Positions 16,363-23,412 of a stretch of DNA of 29,771 nt are shown in pieces. The stretch comes from JAYRWN01 sp041917975 (GTDB lineage: Bacteria > Bacteroidota > Bacteroidia > Chitinophagales > Saprospiraceae). The stretch covers positions 1 to 29,771 of the forward strand of contig JAYRWN010000366.1 in NCBI GenBank assembly GCA_041917975.1, in the 5' to 3' direction. Every line of letters starts with the position of its first letter. The stretch's first letter is position 1. Under the pieces are notes generated by a model. That model had not been told where the DNA came from, searched no databases, and was given only the letters and a program-made list of their open reading frames with translations. Position numbers and translations under genes: made by a program.

Positions 16363-17379
16363 TCAATCCTTTAGTTTTAAACCGGCTTTCTCGGAAATTT
16401 CCAGCATACGATCTATACTAGCCCGTCCTTGATCGATAACCCACTGTGGTAGTAGAATTTCCGGTTGTTCGTATTTCATGCACAGGTATAACTTCTCCAT
16501 CGTATTGCGCTTCATATGCGGACATTCATTGCAGGCACAGGAATTGTTGGGCGGTGCCGGAATAAACGTTTTATGGGGCGAAGCTTTTTCCATCTGGTGC
16601 AAAATGCCAACTTCAGTGGCAACAATAAACTCGGTAGCCGGGTTTTCGCGAGTATATTTTAGCAGGCCACTGGTTGAGCCGATGTAATCCGCCAGCTCCA
16701 GAAGGGGGGCTTCGCATTCCGGATGGGCGATAAATTTTGCTTCAGGGTGACGGGATTTGAGTTGAATGATTTTTTGTAAGGAAAATATTTCGTGAACCAT
16801 ACAGGTTCCATCCCAAAGAACCATATCGCGACCGGTTTTTTTGATCAGGTAAGCACCCAGATTTTTATCGGGGGCAAAAATGATTTTTTTATCCGGCGGG
16901 ATACTTTCTATTATTTGTACGGCATTGGTGGAAGTGCAGCAGATGTCGGTCAATGTTTTTAACTCCGCGGTACAGTTGATATAGCTTACCACCACATGCT
17001 CAGGGTATTTTTCTTTAAATCTTTTAAAGACCGGTGCTGGACAAGAGTCGGCCAGGGAACAACCGGCTTTAAGATCTGGCAGTAATACTTTTTTATGAGG
17101 TGATAACATTTTTGCCGTTTCAGCCATAAAATGTACTCCGGCAAAAACAATGATATCGGCGTCTGTCTTAGCGGCTTTCTGGGATAAACCGAGACTGTCA
17201 CCAATATAATCGGCAATATCCTGAATTTCCGACTCCTGATAATAATGTGCCAGAATGATGGCGTTTTTTTCTTTTTTTAACCTGGTTATTTCAGCTTCCA
17301 AGTCTAAAGCTGGGTCAATGTCCAGGTCCAGATATCCTTTAAGTTCTAAGGTATGTTGAGCAGTAGCCAGATCTGACAT
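16363..17379 (-). CDS. nadA: Quinolinate synthase A
   Basis: A 338-residue cytoplasmic [4Fe-4S] enzyme that condenses iminoaspartate with dihydroxyacetone phosphate to quinolinate in de novo NAD synthesis. Motifs: ILAHYYQESEIQDIADYIGDSL, FAGVHFMAETAKML and the three cluster ligands C107 (LKAGCSLADSC), C193 (WDGTCMVHE) and C286 (in CACNECPHMK). All are present, so the enzyme looks functional. nadC, the next step, lies at 20786 on the other strand; nadB or an aspartate dehydrogenase is not in the window. A weak hairpin/terminator of tatA (17452-17500) lies between tatA and nadA, so nadA may have its own promoter in 17380-17450. Confidence 0.97.
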   Translation of the reverse strand: MSDLATAQHTLELKGYLDLDIDPALDLEAEITRLKKEKNAIILAHYYQESEIQDIADYIGDSLGLSQKAAKTDADIIVFAGVHFMAETAKMLSPHKKVLLPDLKAGCSLADSCPAPVFKRFKEKYPEHVVVSYINCTAELKTLTDICCTSTNAVQIIESIPPDKKIIFAPDKNLGAYLIKKTGRDMVLWDGTCMVHEIFSLQKIIQLKSRHPEAKFIAHPECEAPLLELADYIGSTSGLLKYTRENPATEFIVATEVGILHQMEKASPHKTFIPAPPNNSCACNECPHMKRNTMEKLYLCMKYEQPEILLPQWVIDQGRASIDRMLEISEKAGLKLKD

Positions 17380-17451
17380 AAAAAACTAATTTGCGAAACA
17401 TTAAAAAAAATCTATAGAGGGGAAAGGGCTTCGTGAAGAATTGTACCCAAA

Positions 17452-17500
17452 TAAAAAACCACCTCTTAAACCGGGTTAGTTCGAGTTTAACAGGTGGTTT
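17452..17500 (-). terminator. Rho-independent terminator after tatA
   Basis: A 16-base stem with one mismatch: 17485-17500 pairs with 17456-17471 around a 13-base loop, and on the minus strand is followed by a TTTTTTATTT tract. It starts 26 bases after the tatA stop and upstream of nadA, so most tatA transcripts should stop here. Confidence 0.8.
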
Positions 17501-17525
17501 GCGCACCAAAGCTTGGTTTGTTGCA

Positions 17526-17747
17526 CTATTTTTCGGCAGTTTTCTCTTCAACGCGTTTTTTATCATCGGCCTCACGAATGCCCGCCCGAATTTCATCTTC
17601 TATGGAGGTCCGGGCTTTGTTGAACTCGCGTATCCCCGAACCCAGTCCTTTCATCAACTCAGGAATTTTTTTGCCTCCAAACAATAACAGCAAGGCTCCG
17701 AAAATAACGATGACTTCCCAGCCCCCTAATGAAAATAATGAAAACAT
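17526..17747 (-). CDS. tatA: Twin-arginine translocase subunit TatA/TatE
   Basis: About 73 residues: one N-terminal membrane helix (GGWEVIVIFGALLLLFGG), the conserved FGGKKIPEL hinge, an amphipathic helix (LMKGLGSGIREFNKART) and a charged tail. This is the TatA layout, which oligomerises to let folded Tat substrates cross the inner membrane. The open frame extends 15 codons upstream to 17792, but those residues (MFRFCIFVGYKNRF) would put an unusual polar stretch before the helix, so I take the ATG at 17747. tatC is not in the window. A TATTTTTG element at 17771-17778 fits this start. Confidence 0.93.
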   Translation of the reverse strand: MFSLFSLGGWEVIVIFGALLLLFGGKKIPELMKGLGSGIREFNKARTSIEDEIRAGIREADDKKRVEEKTAEK

Positions 17748-17770
17748 AATAAAACGATTTTTATAGCCCA

Positions 17771-17778
17771 CAAAAATA
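17771..17778 (-). promoter_or_regulatory. Possible -7 element for tatA
   Basis: The minus strand reads TATTTTTG, an exact TAnnTTTG match, 23 bases before the tatA ATG at 17747. It lies inside the longer alternative reading frame, which supports the shorter TatA start. No -33 TTG is seen. Confidence 0.4.
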
Positions 17779-17821
17779 CAAAATCTAAACACACATTGCC
17801 GGAATAAAATTTCCTTTCCCT

Positions 17822-18772
17822 TTATTTTTTTAAACCGATCTCACGCAGTCGTTCATGCAGATATTCACCAGCCGTGATCGGCGGATAGGCTAATGGATTG
17901 GAGCTGGTGACGCAGGAGGTTAGACAAGTTAAGTCCATTGCACTGCGTGGATGCAGAAAGAAAGGAATGGATAAACGGGGTTTATGCCATTCTTCCCGGG
18001 GTGGATTAACCACTCGGTGGGTGGTTGATTTCAAGTAATTATTGGTCAATCGTTGCAACATATCGCCTACATTGACTACGATTTCATTTTCTCCGGGTAC
18101 AATGTCCAACCAGGTATTTTGTTTGGTCAGAATTTGTAACCCTCCTGCGGATGCACCGACCAAAAGGGTGATGAGGTTAATGTCTTCATGTTGTTCTGAG
18201 CGAATGGCGGTGTTAGGTTCTGAAGTAATGGGTGGATAATGAATAGCTCGCAGAATCGAGTTTCCATGATGGATATGAGGGGTAAAATAGTTTTTGCCCA
18301 GATCCAGGTATTCAGCTATAGCCATGAGTAGATAACTACCGGAAGTCTCGAAAGCACGGTACAGGTCATCCCCGGAGGAAGTAAAACGCGGATTTTCACT
18401 GACATACACATTGTCAGGGTATTCAGACCGAATGGGATCATCGCCACGGACCACCTGACCGATCTGGTAAAACTCTTTTAGGTCGCCCACCGTGGAGTGT
18501 TTGGCATGCTCTTTACCAAACGCGGTGTAACCACGTTGGCCGGCTAATCCTGGTACTTCGTATTTTTTCTTCACCTCCAGTGGAAGTGCAAAAAAATATT
18601 TGGATTCACGGTAAAACTCATTGACGAGATCATGTGGTACTTCGTGATTGGTCACTCCTACGAAACCGACTTTCTGGAATGCATCACCAAGGGCTTGGAT
18701 AAATGCTTGTTGCTCGGAAGCCAGCCCTTCCCGATATTGTTTTAGATCCACTAAAGGTATACTGCGTGACAT
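17822..18772 (-). CDS. 2-oxoglutarate/Fe(II)-dependent oxygenase, isopenicillin N synthase-like
   Basis: A 316-residue cytoplasmic protein with the two-domain layout of the isopenicillin N synthase/DIOX group: an N-terminal DIOX_N domain (IPLVDLKQYREG, FQKVGFVGVTNHEVP) and a C-terminal jelly-roll. The Fe(II) triad is H195-x-D197 (SEQHEDINLITLL) and H252 (STTHRVVNP); the co-substrate pair is R266-x-S268 (KPRLSIPFF). All catalytic residues are intact. The reaction could be hydroxylation, desaturation or ring formation; the substrate is not deducible. No biosynthetic cluster surrounds it: upstream is gldB and downstream, 74 bases away, is tatA. A TAATTTTG element 35 bases upstream suggests its own promoter. 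Confidence 0.9.
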   Translation of the reverse strand: MSRSIPLVDLKQYREGLASEQQAFIQALGDAFQKVGFVGVTNHEVPHDLVNEFYRESKYFFALPLEVKKKYEVPGLAGQRGYTAFGKEHAKHSTVGDLKEFYQIGQVVRGDDPIRSEYPDNVYVSENPRFTSSGDDLYRAFETSGSYLLMAIAEYLDLGKNYFTPHIHHGNSILRAIHYPPITSEPNTAIRSEQHEDINLITLLVGASAGGLQILTKQNTWLDIVPGENEIVVNVGDMLQRLTNNYLKSTTHRVVNPPREEWHKPRLSIPFFLHPRSAMDLTCLTSCVTSSNPLAYPPITAGEYLHERLREIGLKK

Positions 18773-18807
18773 AGGCTTTGGTCGTTTTCTAGATAAACAT
18801 TATTACG

Positions 18808-18815
18808 CAAAATTA
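18808..18815 (-). promoter_or_regulatory. Possible -7 element for the oxygenase gene
   Basis: The minus strand reads TAATTTTG, an exact TAnnTTTG match, 35 bases before the ATG at 18772 and within the 70-base gap after gldB. No clear -33 TTG. Confidence 0.4.
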
Positions 18816-18842
18816 CTATATGCTTCTGAGACTACTCCATGA

Positions 18843-19883
18843 TTATTTCGGCCGGTACCTGGCGCCATCCATGATGACCTGTGCATCTGTATTTTGGGCT
18901 AGCTCGCTCAGCGTGGTCTGAGGATGTCTGTTCATGTATGCCTGCACTATTTTATAGCCGACAAAATCACCAGTGCGGCCAGGCGCTCCGTCCGGCATGC
19001 CGGCCGAAGTAGGGGCAGGAAAAACATATCGTTGAACTTTACGCATCTCTTGCTCATAAATTAATTTTTCCTGGAGAAAATACGCCCAAATTTGAGCTTC
19101 GTTTTCCCGGCACCAGGTTATTTGAGCAGGAGTGTATTCAAAGATCACCGTATCCTGCTCTCCGGGGATTATTTTTTCCAGGATGTACAATTTTTTACCG
19201 TGGCGGATTAAATAATCCAGCATTTGTTGGTTTTTAACCGGTGTTACCTGATCATCCACCCAGCTTTCCAGGGCTTTTTTGACCAAATGATCCTGATTAA
19301 AGGTGCGCACGACATAGTCTGAAAAATTTGGATTCATTGGATCGATATTTTTATAGGGAATAACGCCGTGTAAGAAAAACTCGAGGCCAATACCCAAAGC
19401 GTCCATTTCACCATCCTCAAAAATCATATTTGCAATGCCGAGCTCGGAGTTATAGGTATAAATTTTCGGGGTTGGCTGATCAGGAAAATAATATTTAAGG
19501 TATTTAAAAGCTTGCTCAAATTCGGCGGCCCAGGGCGCGAAATCTCCGTAGATACTATCCACATTGTGCTGGAGCGTGCGCATAAAAGGACTTTGCAACC
19601 ACGGACCAAGCGAATCTTTAAAACGGATAGGATCGAAAGGCTGCAGTCCTAACATTTGATTAAAGTAGATCTCAGTAAAAGCCGGGTATTGCAGGGTGAG
19701 TTTTTGTAAGGCCGCGGAGTCCGTGGAAAATCCGGCTGTTTCCATGAGTTGCCAAAACGGAATTAATTCGGTGGTGACAGACAGGGTACGAACGTCAGGC
19801 GTATTCTCGCGGCCGTGTCGACACGTCCAGATGAAAAAGGACATTAACAAAAGAACTAAGAGATAAATCCTGGAATTTTTCAT
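18843..19883 (-). CDS. gldB: Gliding motility lipoprotein GldB
   Basis: A 346-residue exported protein with a hydrophobic leader ending FFIWTC (Cys21), an imperfect lipobox but consistent with a lipoprotein. The body matches the GldB family: NVDSIYGDF, FKYLKYYFPDQPTPKIYTYNS, a DALGIGLEFFLHG segment, and the family end VIMDGARYRPK. GldB is required for gliding motility in Flavobacterium johnsoniae and is widely conserved in gliding/T9SS Bacteroidota; its biochemical role is unclear, though the fold resembles DUF2268 peptidase-like proteins without evident zinc ligands. gldC, often beside gldB in flavobacteria, is not seen here. It is divergent from the PorT-like gene 62 bases away. Confidence 0.88.
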   Translation of the reverse strand: MKNSRIYLLVLLLMSFFIWTCRHGRENTPDVRTLSVTTELIPFWQLMETAGFSTDSAALQKLTLQYPAFTEIYFNQMLGLQPFDPIRFKDSLGPWLQSPFMRTLQHNVDSIYGDFAPWAAEFEQAFKYLKYYFPDQPTPKIYTYNSELGIANMIFEDGEMDALGIGLEFFLHGVIPYKNIDPMNPNFSDYVVRTFNQDHLVKKALESWVDDQVTPVKNQQMLDYLIRHGKKLYILEKIIPGEQDTVIFEYTPAQITWCRENEAQIWAYFLQEKLIYEQEMRKVQRYVFPAPTSAGMPDGAPGRTGDFVGYKIVQAYMNRHPQTTLSELAQNTDAQVIMDGARYRPK

Positions 19884-19945
19884 AAAAAATCAGGGTATTG
19901 TTAATATTGATGCAAATATTATAAATTCAGCTAAACTAACTGACC

Positions 19946-20725
19946 ATGCGTAAAATTATTGTCCTGCTGATGCTCCTTTGGCTTTGGCGTCTCAATGTTT
20001 ATGCTCAAGAAGGCTTTCGAATGGGTGTCTTGCTCAGCCCACAACTAAACTGGATTAAATCTAATGATAAGTTGATAAATCAAAATGGGTTGCAAGCTTC
20101 CTTGTTATTCGGACTGATGGGCGAAATTGCCTTGAATGACCATTTTGCCTTAGGTTTAGGTTTAAATTATACCTTTAACAAAGGCGGTAGGTTATTATAT
20201 GACAAGGGGGGAAATTACTTGCCCAAATCGGACCTTAGTAATCCCAAACTAAACACTGGCGATAAACCCTTGCCGGATATGACGGAGATCCGCTTTAGTT
20301 TTAAAAGTCTGGAAGTCCCCGTGTCCTTAAAGATCCGGACCAACGATTCCGGCTTGTTTCGTTATTTTCTGGAGTGGCCAATATTCCGCTGGGGAATTGT
20401 CACTCAAGCCAGGGGAGATTTAAAAGGTGTAGGCATTCGTGCAGCCGAAGATGAAAATATTAACAAAGACATTTACCGCTACCAAATAGATTGGGGCGCA
20501 GGAGCAGGCCTTGAGTTTGAAATGAGCAACTACAATACCCTCATTTTAGGTATCCAATACACAAAAAGTCTGAACGATGTAACACGGAATAATGGACACC
20601 GGGCTTTAAACCTAACCAGCAACAATGGTACCCCTGACCCTAGCGATGACGTTTATACTAAGGAGCGGGATGTATCCAAATCCCGTGTAGGAGTCATAGC
20701 TTTACGCCTGGGCATCTTATTTTAA
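19946..20725 (+). CDS. PorT-family outer-membrane beta-barrel protein
   Basis: A 259-residue protein with a signal peptide (LMLLWLWRLNVYAQ) and alternating hydrophobic strands typical of an 8-stranded outer-membrane barrel (PF13568 type): FRMGVLLSPQLNWIK, HFALGLGLNYTFNKGG, LEVPVSLKIRT, WGAGAGLEFEMSN, LILGIQYTKSLNDV, and a last strand VIALRLGILF ending in Phe, as expected for BAM-dependent insertion. It might be the T9SS PorT/SprT protein, but the broad 'PorT family' includes many unrelated porin-like barrels, so I leave the symbol blank. It is divergent from gldB and 60 bases upstream of nadC on the same strand. Confidence 0.82.
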   Translation: MRKIIVLLMLLWLWRLNVYAQEGFRMGVLLSPQLNWIKSNDKLINQNGLQASLLFGLMGEIALNDHFALGLGLNYTFNKGGRLLYDKGGNYLPKSDLSNPKLNTGDKPLPDMTEIRFSFKSLEVPVSLKIRTNDSGLFRYFLEWPIFRWGIVTQARGDLKGVGIRAAEDENINKDIYRYQIDWGAGAGLEFEMSNYNTLILGIQYTKSLNDVTRNNGHRALNLTSNNGTPDPSDDVYTKERDVSKSRVGVIALRLGILF

Positions 20726-20785
20726 ATGCGACTTTAAGAGTTGCCTTCTTAGAGGAAAAGTACGTACTTTGACCAAAAATATACC

Positions 20786-21655
20786 GTGGAAAAGGACCTG
20801 ACCATAACTCCAGTTTCATCAGCCTGGCTTCATCAATTTATTTTACAAGCGCTGGCCGAAGATGTCGGAGAAGGTGACCACACGTCGCTGGCATGCATTG
20901 CTAAAACTCAGAGGTCAAAAGCAAAATTGCTGGCCAAGGATGTAGGTATTATAGCCGGTGTTGATTTCGCCCGCCACGTACTGATGCATGTTGACTCTTC
21001 AGCAACCCTGGAAGTGCTAAAAGCAGATGGTGACGATGTAGCTGAAGGGGATATCGTTTTTTTGGCTGAAGGAAATACACAAGCCTTGCTTAAGGCAGAA
21101 CGCCTTATCCTTAACACCATGCAACGAATGAGTGGTATTGCTACCATGTCCCGTCGTTTTGCCGATGAGGTAGAAGGTTATGCGGTGACCCTCCTGGATA
21201 CCCGGAAAACCACTCCCTTATTACGCCCACTCGAAAAATGGGCGGTTAAGTTAGGCGGTTGCTCCAACTATCGACATGGCTTGTACGACTGGATCATGAT
21301 CAAAGACAACCATATAAAGGCCTGTGGTGGGATCTCTCCTGCCATCAAAAAAGTCCACAAATACCTGGAAAAGCATGCACTTCCCTTGGGGATCACCGTC
21401 GAAGTAAAAAACCTGGTAGAGACACATGAGGTTCTTACCACCGGTGGTGTTACGCGCATCATGTTTGACAATTTTGAATTGCCCTTGCTGCATGAAGCCG
21501 TCTCCACGGTCAACCAGCGCATCCAGACTGAAGTATCCGGAGGCGTTACTTTACACACGGTGCGCGCAATTGCCGCCACAGGAGTAGATTACATCTCTGT
21601 CGGCTCTTTAACACATTCGGCCGGAGTCTTAGATCTGAGTCTTAAAATTATTTAA
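20786..21655 (+). CDS. nadC: Nicotinate-nucleotide diphosphorylase (carboxylating), quinolinate phosphoribosyltransferase
   Basis: A 289-residue cytoplasmic enzyme converting quinolinate and PRPP to nicotinate mononucleotide, the step after NadA. Motifs: ALAEDVGEGDHTS near the N-terminus, LNTMQRMSGIAT, LLDTRKTTPLLRPLEKWAVKLGG, NYRHGLYDWIMIKDNHI and the end VDYISVGSLTHSAGVLDLSLKI. Length and motifs are normal. The start is GTG at 20786: an in-frame stop at 20750-20752 precedes it and no ATG lies between. TACTTTG at 20765-20771, one base short of the TAnnTTTG consensus, lies 14 bases upstream and would give a very short leader. Confidence 0.97.
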   Translation: MEKDLTITPVSSAWLHQFILQALAEDVGEGDHTSLACIAKTQRSKAKLLAKDVGIIAGVDFARHVLMHVDSSATLEVLKADGDDVAEGDIVFLAEGNTQALLKAERLILNTMQRMSGIATMSRRFADEVEGYAVTLLDTRKTTPLLRPLEKWAVKLGGCSNYRHGLYDWIMIKDNHIKACGGISPAIKKVHKYLEKHALPLGITVEVKNLVETHEVLTTGGVTRIMFDNFELPLLHEAVSTVNQRIQTEVSGGVTLHTVRAIAATGVDYISVGSLTHSAGVLDLSLKII

Positions 21656-21719
21656 GGGGAGTTAAACTTTACTTGTGATTTTCTGGGGATTAAATCCAAG
21701 TGGGGGTAAAAGATTTTAA

Positions 21720-21818
21720 TTAAATAATTCCTCTAAAAACTACTACTAACAACATCACGATCAGGACGACCAATAACCAAACGCGGCCGTCTCTGACTAA
21801 TCCTTCCTCTCTTCTCAT
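21720..21818 (-). CDS. Possible 32-residue single-pass membrane microprotein
   Basis: A short open frame with ATG at 21816-21818 and TAA at 21720-21722. It encodes a charged N-terminus (MRREEGLVRDGR), a continuous hydrophobic stretch (VWLLVVLIVMLLVVVF) and a short basic end (RGII). This is the composition of real bacterial microproteins rather than random sequence, and it sits in the 274-base gap between convergent nadC and the DinB gene that otherwise lacks features. There is no Shine-Dalgarno site, but few genes here have one. No family recognised. Confidence 0.4.
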   Translation of the reverse strand: MRREEGLVRDGRVWLLVVLIVMLLVVVFRGII

Positions 21819-21929
21819 AAAATAGTTTATTAAGAATCTTTTACGGGGATAACGGCTACAAAAAAAATGCCACAACGACTTAAAGCCCAAAAAATTATTC
21901 TGTGGTTATTATACCTTTCCTCTACCAAT

Positions 21930-22454
21930 TTATGGACTGGTCTGCTGCAAATTTTGACCTGCATAAAAGGCTAAATCCACTTTAGCCAGAGATTTAGTGA
22001 TGTAAGCAATTTGCCCCGTATGGTAGGAAAAATGCTCGGCCACGTGCATAAGTATGCTTACACCGGTTTCCTCAAAACATTGCACCGGCCTAAGAGCCAC
22101 CAAATCAGCTGAGGTCAATTGATCTACAACCATCTCTACTTCTGCAAGCGTTGATTCCAGCCCGGCCAGCAGTATTTCAGTGCTTAATGGCTTGCGCTCG
22201 GCAAACTCTTGGTCACGGTGGCGCGTGTCCGGTAGCCGACCTAATCCATTTAAAATCCATTGGCGTACATTACCATTGAGGTGCAATAACAAATTTCCAA
22301 TGGAATTACTCATCTCATTAGGACGGTACCAAATCTGCTCGGGAGTTAATTCAGCCAAGCATCTACGGATGCGTGGCAGGGACTCCAGTAGCACACGGCG
22401 TTTAAAGTCTTCAATCAGAAGCCGGGTTATCACCTGAGCACTATCCTCCGCCAT
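21930..22454 (-). CDS. DinB-fold (DUF1572-like) protein, putative metal-dependent
   Basis: A 174-residue helical protein. The metal triad typical of DinB/YfiT-like four-helix bundles is visible as H58 (LLLHLNGNVRQW), H141 and H145 (HVAEHFSYHTGQIAYITK). Members of this fold include thiol-dependent S-transferases acting with bacillithiol or mycothiol, but many are uncharacterised, so no reaction can be assigned. It is a single gene facing nadC, with a possible microprotein between. Confidence 0.85.
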   Translation of the reverse strand: MAEDSAQVITRLLIEDFKRRVLLESLPRIRRCLAELTPEQIWYRPNEMSNSIGNLLLHLNGNVRQWILNGLGRLPDTRHRDQEFAERKPLSTEILLAGLESTLAEVEMVVDQLTSADLVALRPVQCFEETGVSILMHVAEHFSYHTGQIAYITKSLAKVDLAFYAGQNLQQTSP

Positions 22455-22538
22455 GGTTTTATTTAGAATAAAATTAATGAACTATGCCGAAATTATGACC
22501 GCCGGCCCTTTCAAAATGTATACACGAAAAAATAGACT

Positions 22539-23315
22539 TTATTTAACCGGCTGAGGCTCACCGAAGATAAAATCATCCATTACAGAAACATCTATACTGC
22601 CTCCATCATCCGGACCTAAAGCAGCATTACCATAAGTAATACGTACACGGTGAATAATCGGCTTATCAAAATAAATGCCCAGGAACACATGACCTTCATT
22701 TTGCACCGGAGTACCGTATTTGCCGATTAATTTGCCATTAATATCGAAAAACTCAAAGGCTTGATTTTCTTTCGTATCCACATCAATGTAAATTGCGCCA
22801 AAACCTTGCACTACCGCCTTAGTACTGGACCCGGGAACATAAAAAGTAGCTTCAGCGATGTTACTCCCTACCGGTGAAAAGATACGTTCTCCACTAAATG
22901 GTGGAAAAATTCGGCTGTAACTGGCGTTTATTTCTCCAAAAGAGGTCGGCGTGTTAGTAGGATTATTTTTATCGGCACCAACTTTTAAACCTGTTCCGGG
23001 GGTGGTAAATTCAATTCCCCGGGCTTGCTCGCCTTTGTTTTGATTAAAAAAGTTACCAACATAACCATTTGGGGAGGCCATGTCATCTGGTACGCCATCC
23101 CAATTTATCTCCCGCCTTCCACCAGGCTTGGAACCAGCCGTACCACCATTGTTTGGTCCTAACAAATTGCGAAATTGTTCCATGGTGGTCGCTACTGTGC
23201 CGGAAGCGGTGAGGATGGTCGGTTCGTTATCTTCTTCTTTGTTACAACTAAACAAAGTTATCACACACAAACAAAATACAACAAAAAGTTTTGGAAATGA
23301 TTTAACACGACGCAT
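22539..23315 (-). CDS. Putative lipoprotein with a conserved GRREINWDGVP motif, unknown function
   Basis: A 258-residue protein with a good lipobox (ITLFSC, Cys24) followed by an acidic NKEEDNE linker. The mature domain opens with FRNLLGPNNGGTAG and GRREINWDGVPDDMASP, a block I recall from hypothetical exported proteins in several phyla, and then beta-rich segments (GIEFTTPGTGLKVGA, ATFYVPGSS, AVVQGFGAIYIDVD) ending SVMDDFIFGEP. The overall impression is a beta-sandwich or concanavalin-like fold exposed at the cell surface. Function unknown. The acidic residues right after the Cys are compatible with lipoprotein export to the surface in Bacteroidota. Confidence 0.82.
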   Translation of the reverse strand: MRRVKSFPKLFVVFCLCVITLFSCNKEEDNEPTILTASGTVATTMEQFRNLLGPNNGGTAGSKPGGRREINWDGVPDDMASPNGYVGNFFNQNKGEQARGIEFTTPGTGLKVGADKNNPTNTPTSFGEINASYSRIFPPFSGERIFSPVGSNIAEATFYVPGSSTKAVVQGFGAIYIDVDTKENQAFEFFDINGKLIGKYGTPVQNEGHVFLGIYFDKPIIHRVRITYGNAALGPDDGGSIDVSVMDDFIFGEPQPVK

Positions 23316-23412
23316 ATATCTGGTTTTTTAAGATTTTATTACAACGTATAATTCTGTAGTTATGTTTTGAAAGAAACATACTTAAAAATATAAAAGGTAA
23401 GGCAGTACAAGT

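Noticed and set aside
17748..17792. Longer N-terminus for TatA starting at 17792
   Set aside because: The extra 15 residues are unlike TatA N-termini, and a -7 promoter element lies within them.
21850..21910. Possible terminator after the DinB gene (CCACA...TGTGG then a T-tract on the minus strand)
   Set aside because: The stem is only five to six bases with a loop of about 25, too weak to call despite the T-run.
21867..21974. 35-codon plus-strand open frame beginning MPQRLKAQK
   Set aside because: It runs into the 3' end of the DinB gene on the other strand, has no start signal, and its hydrophobic look comes from A/T-rich sequence.
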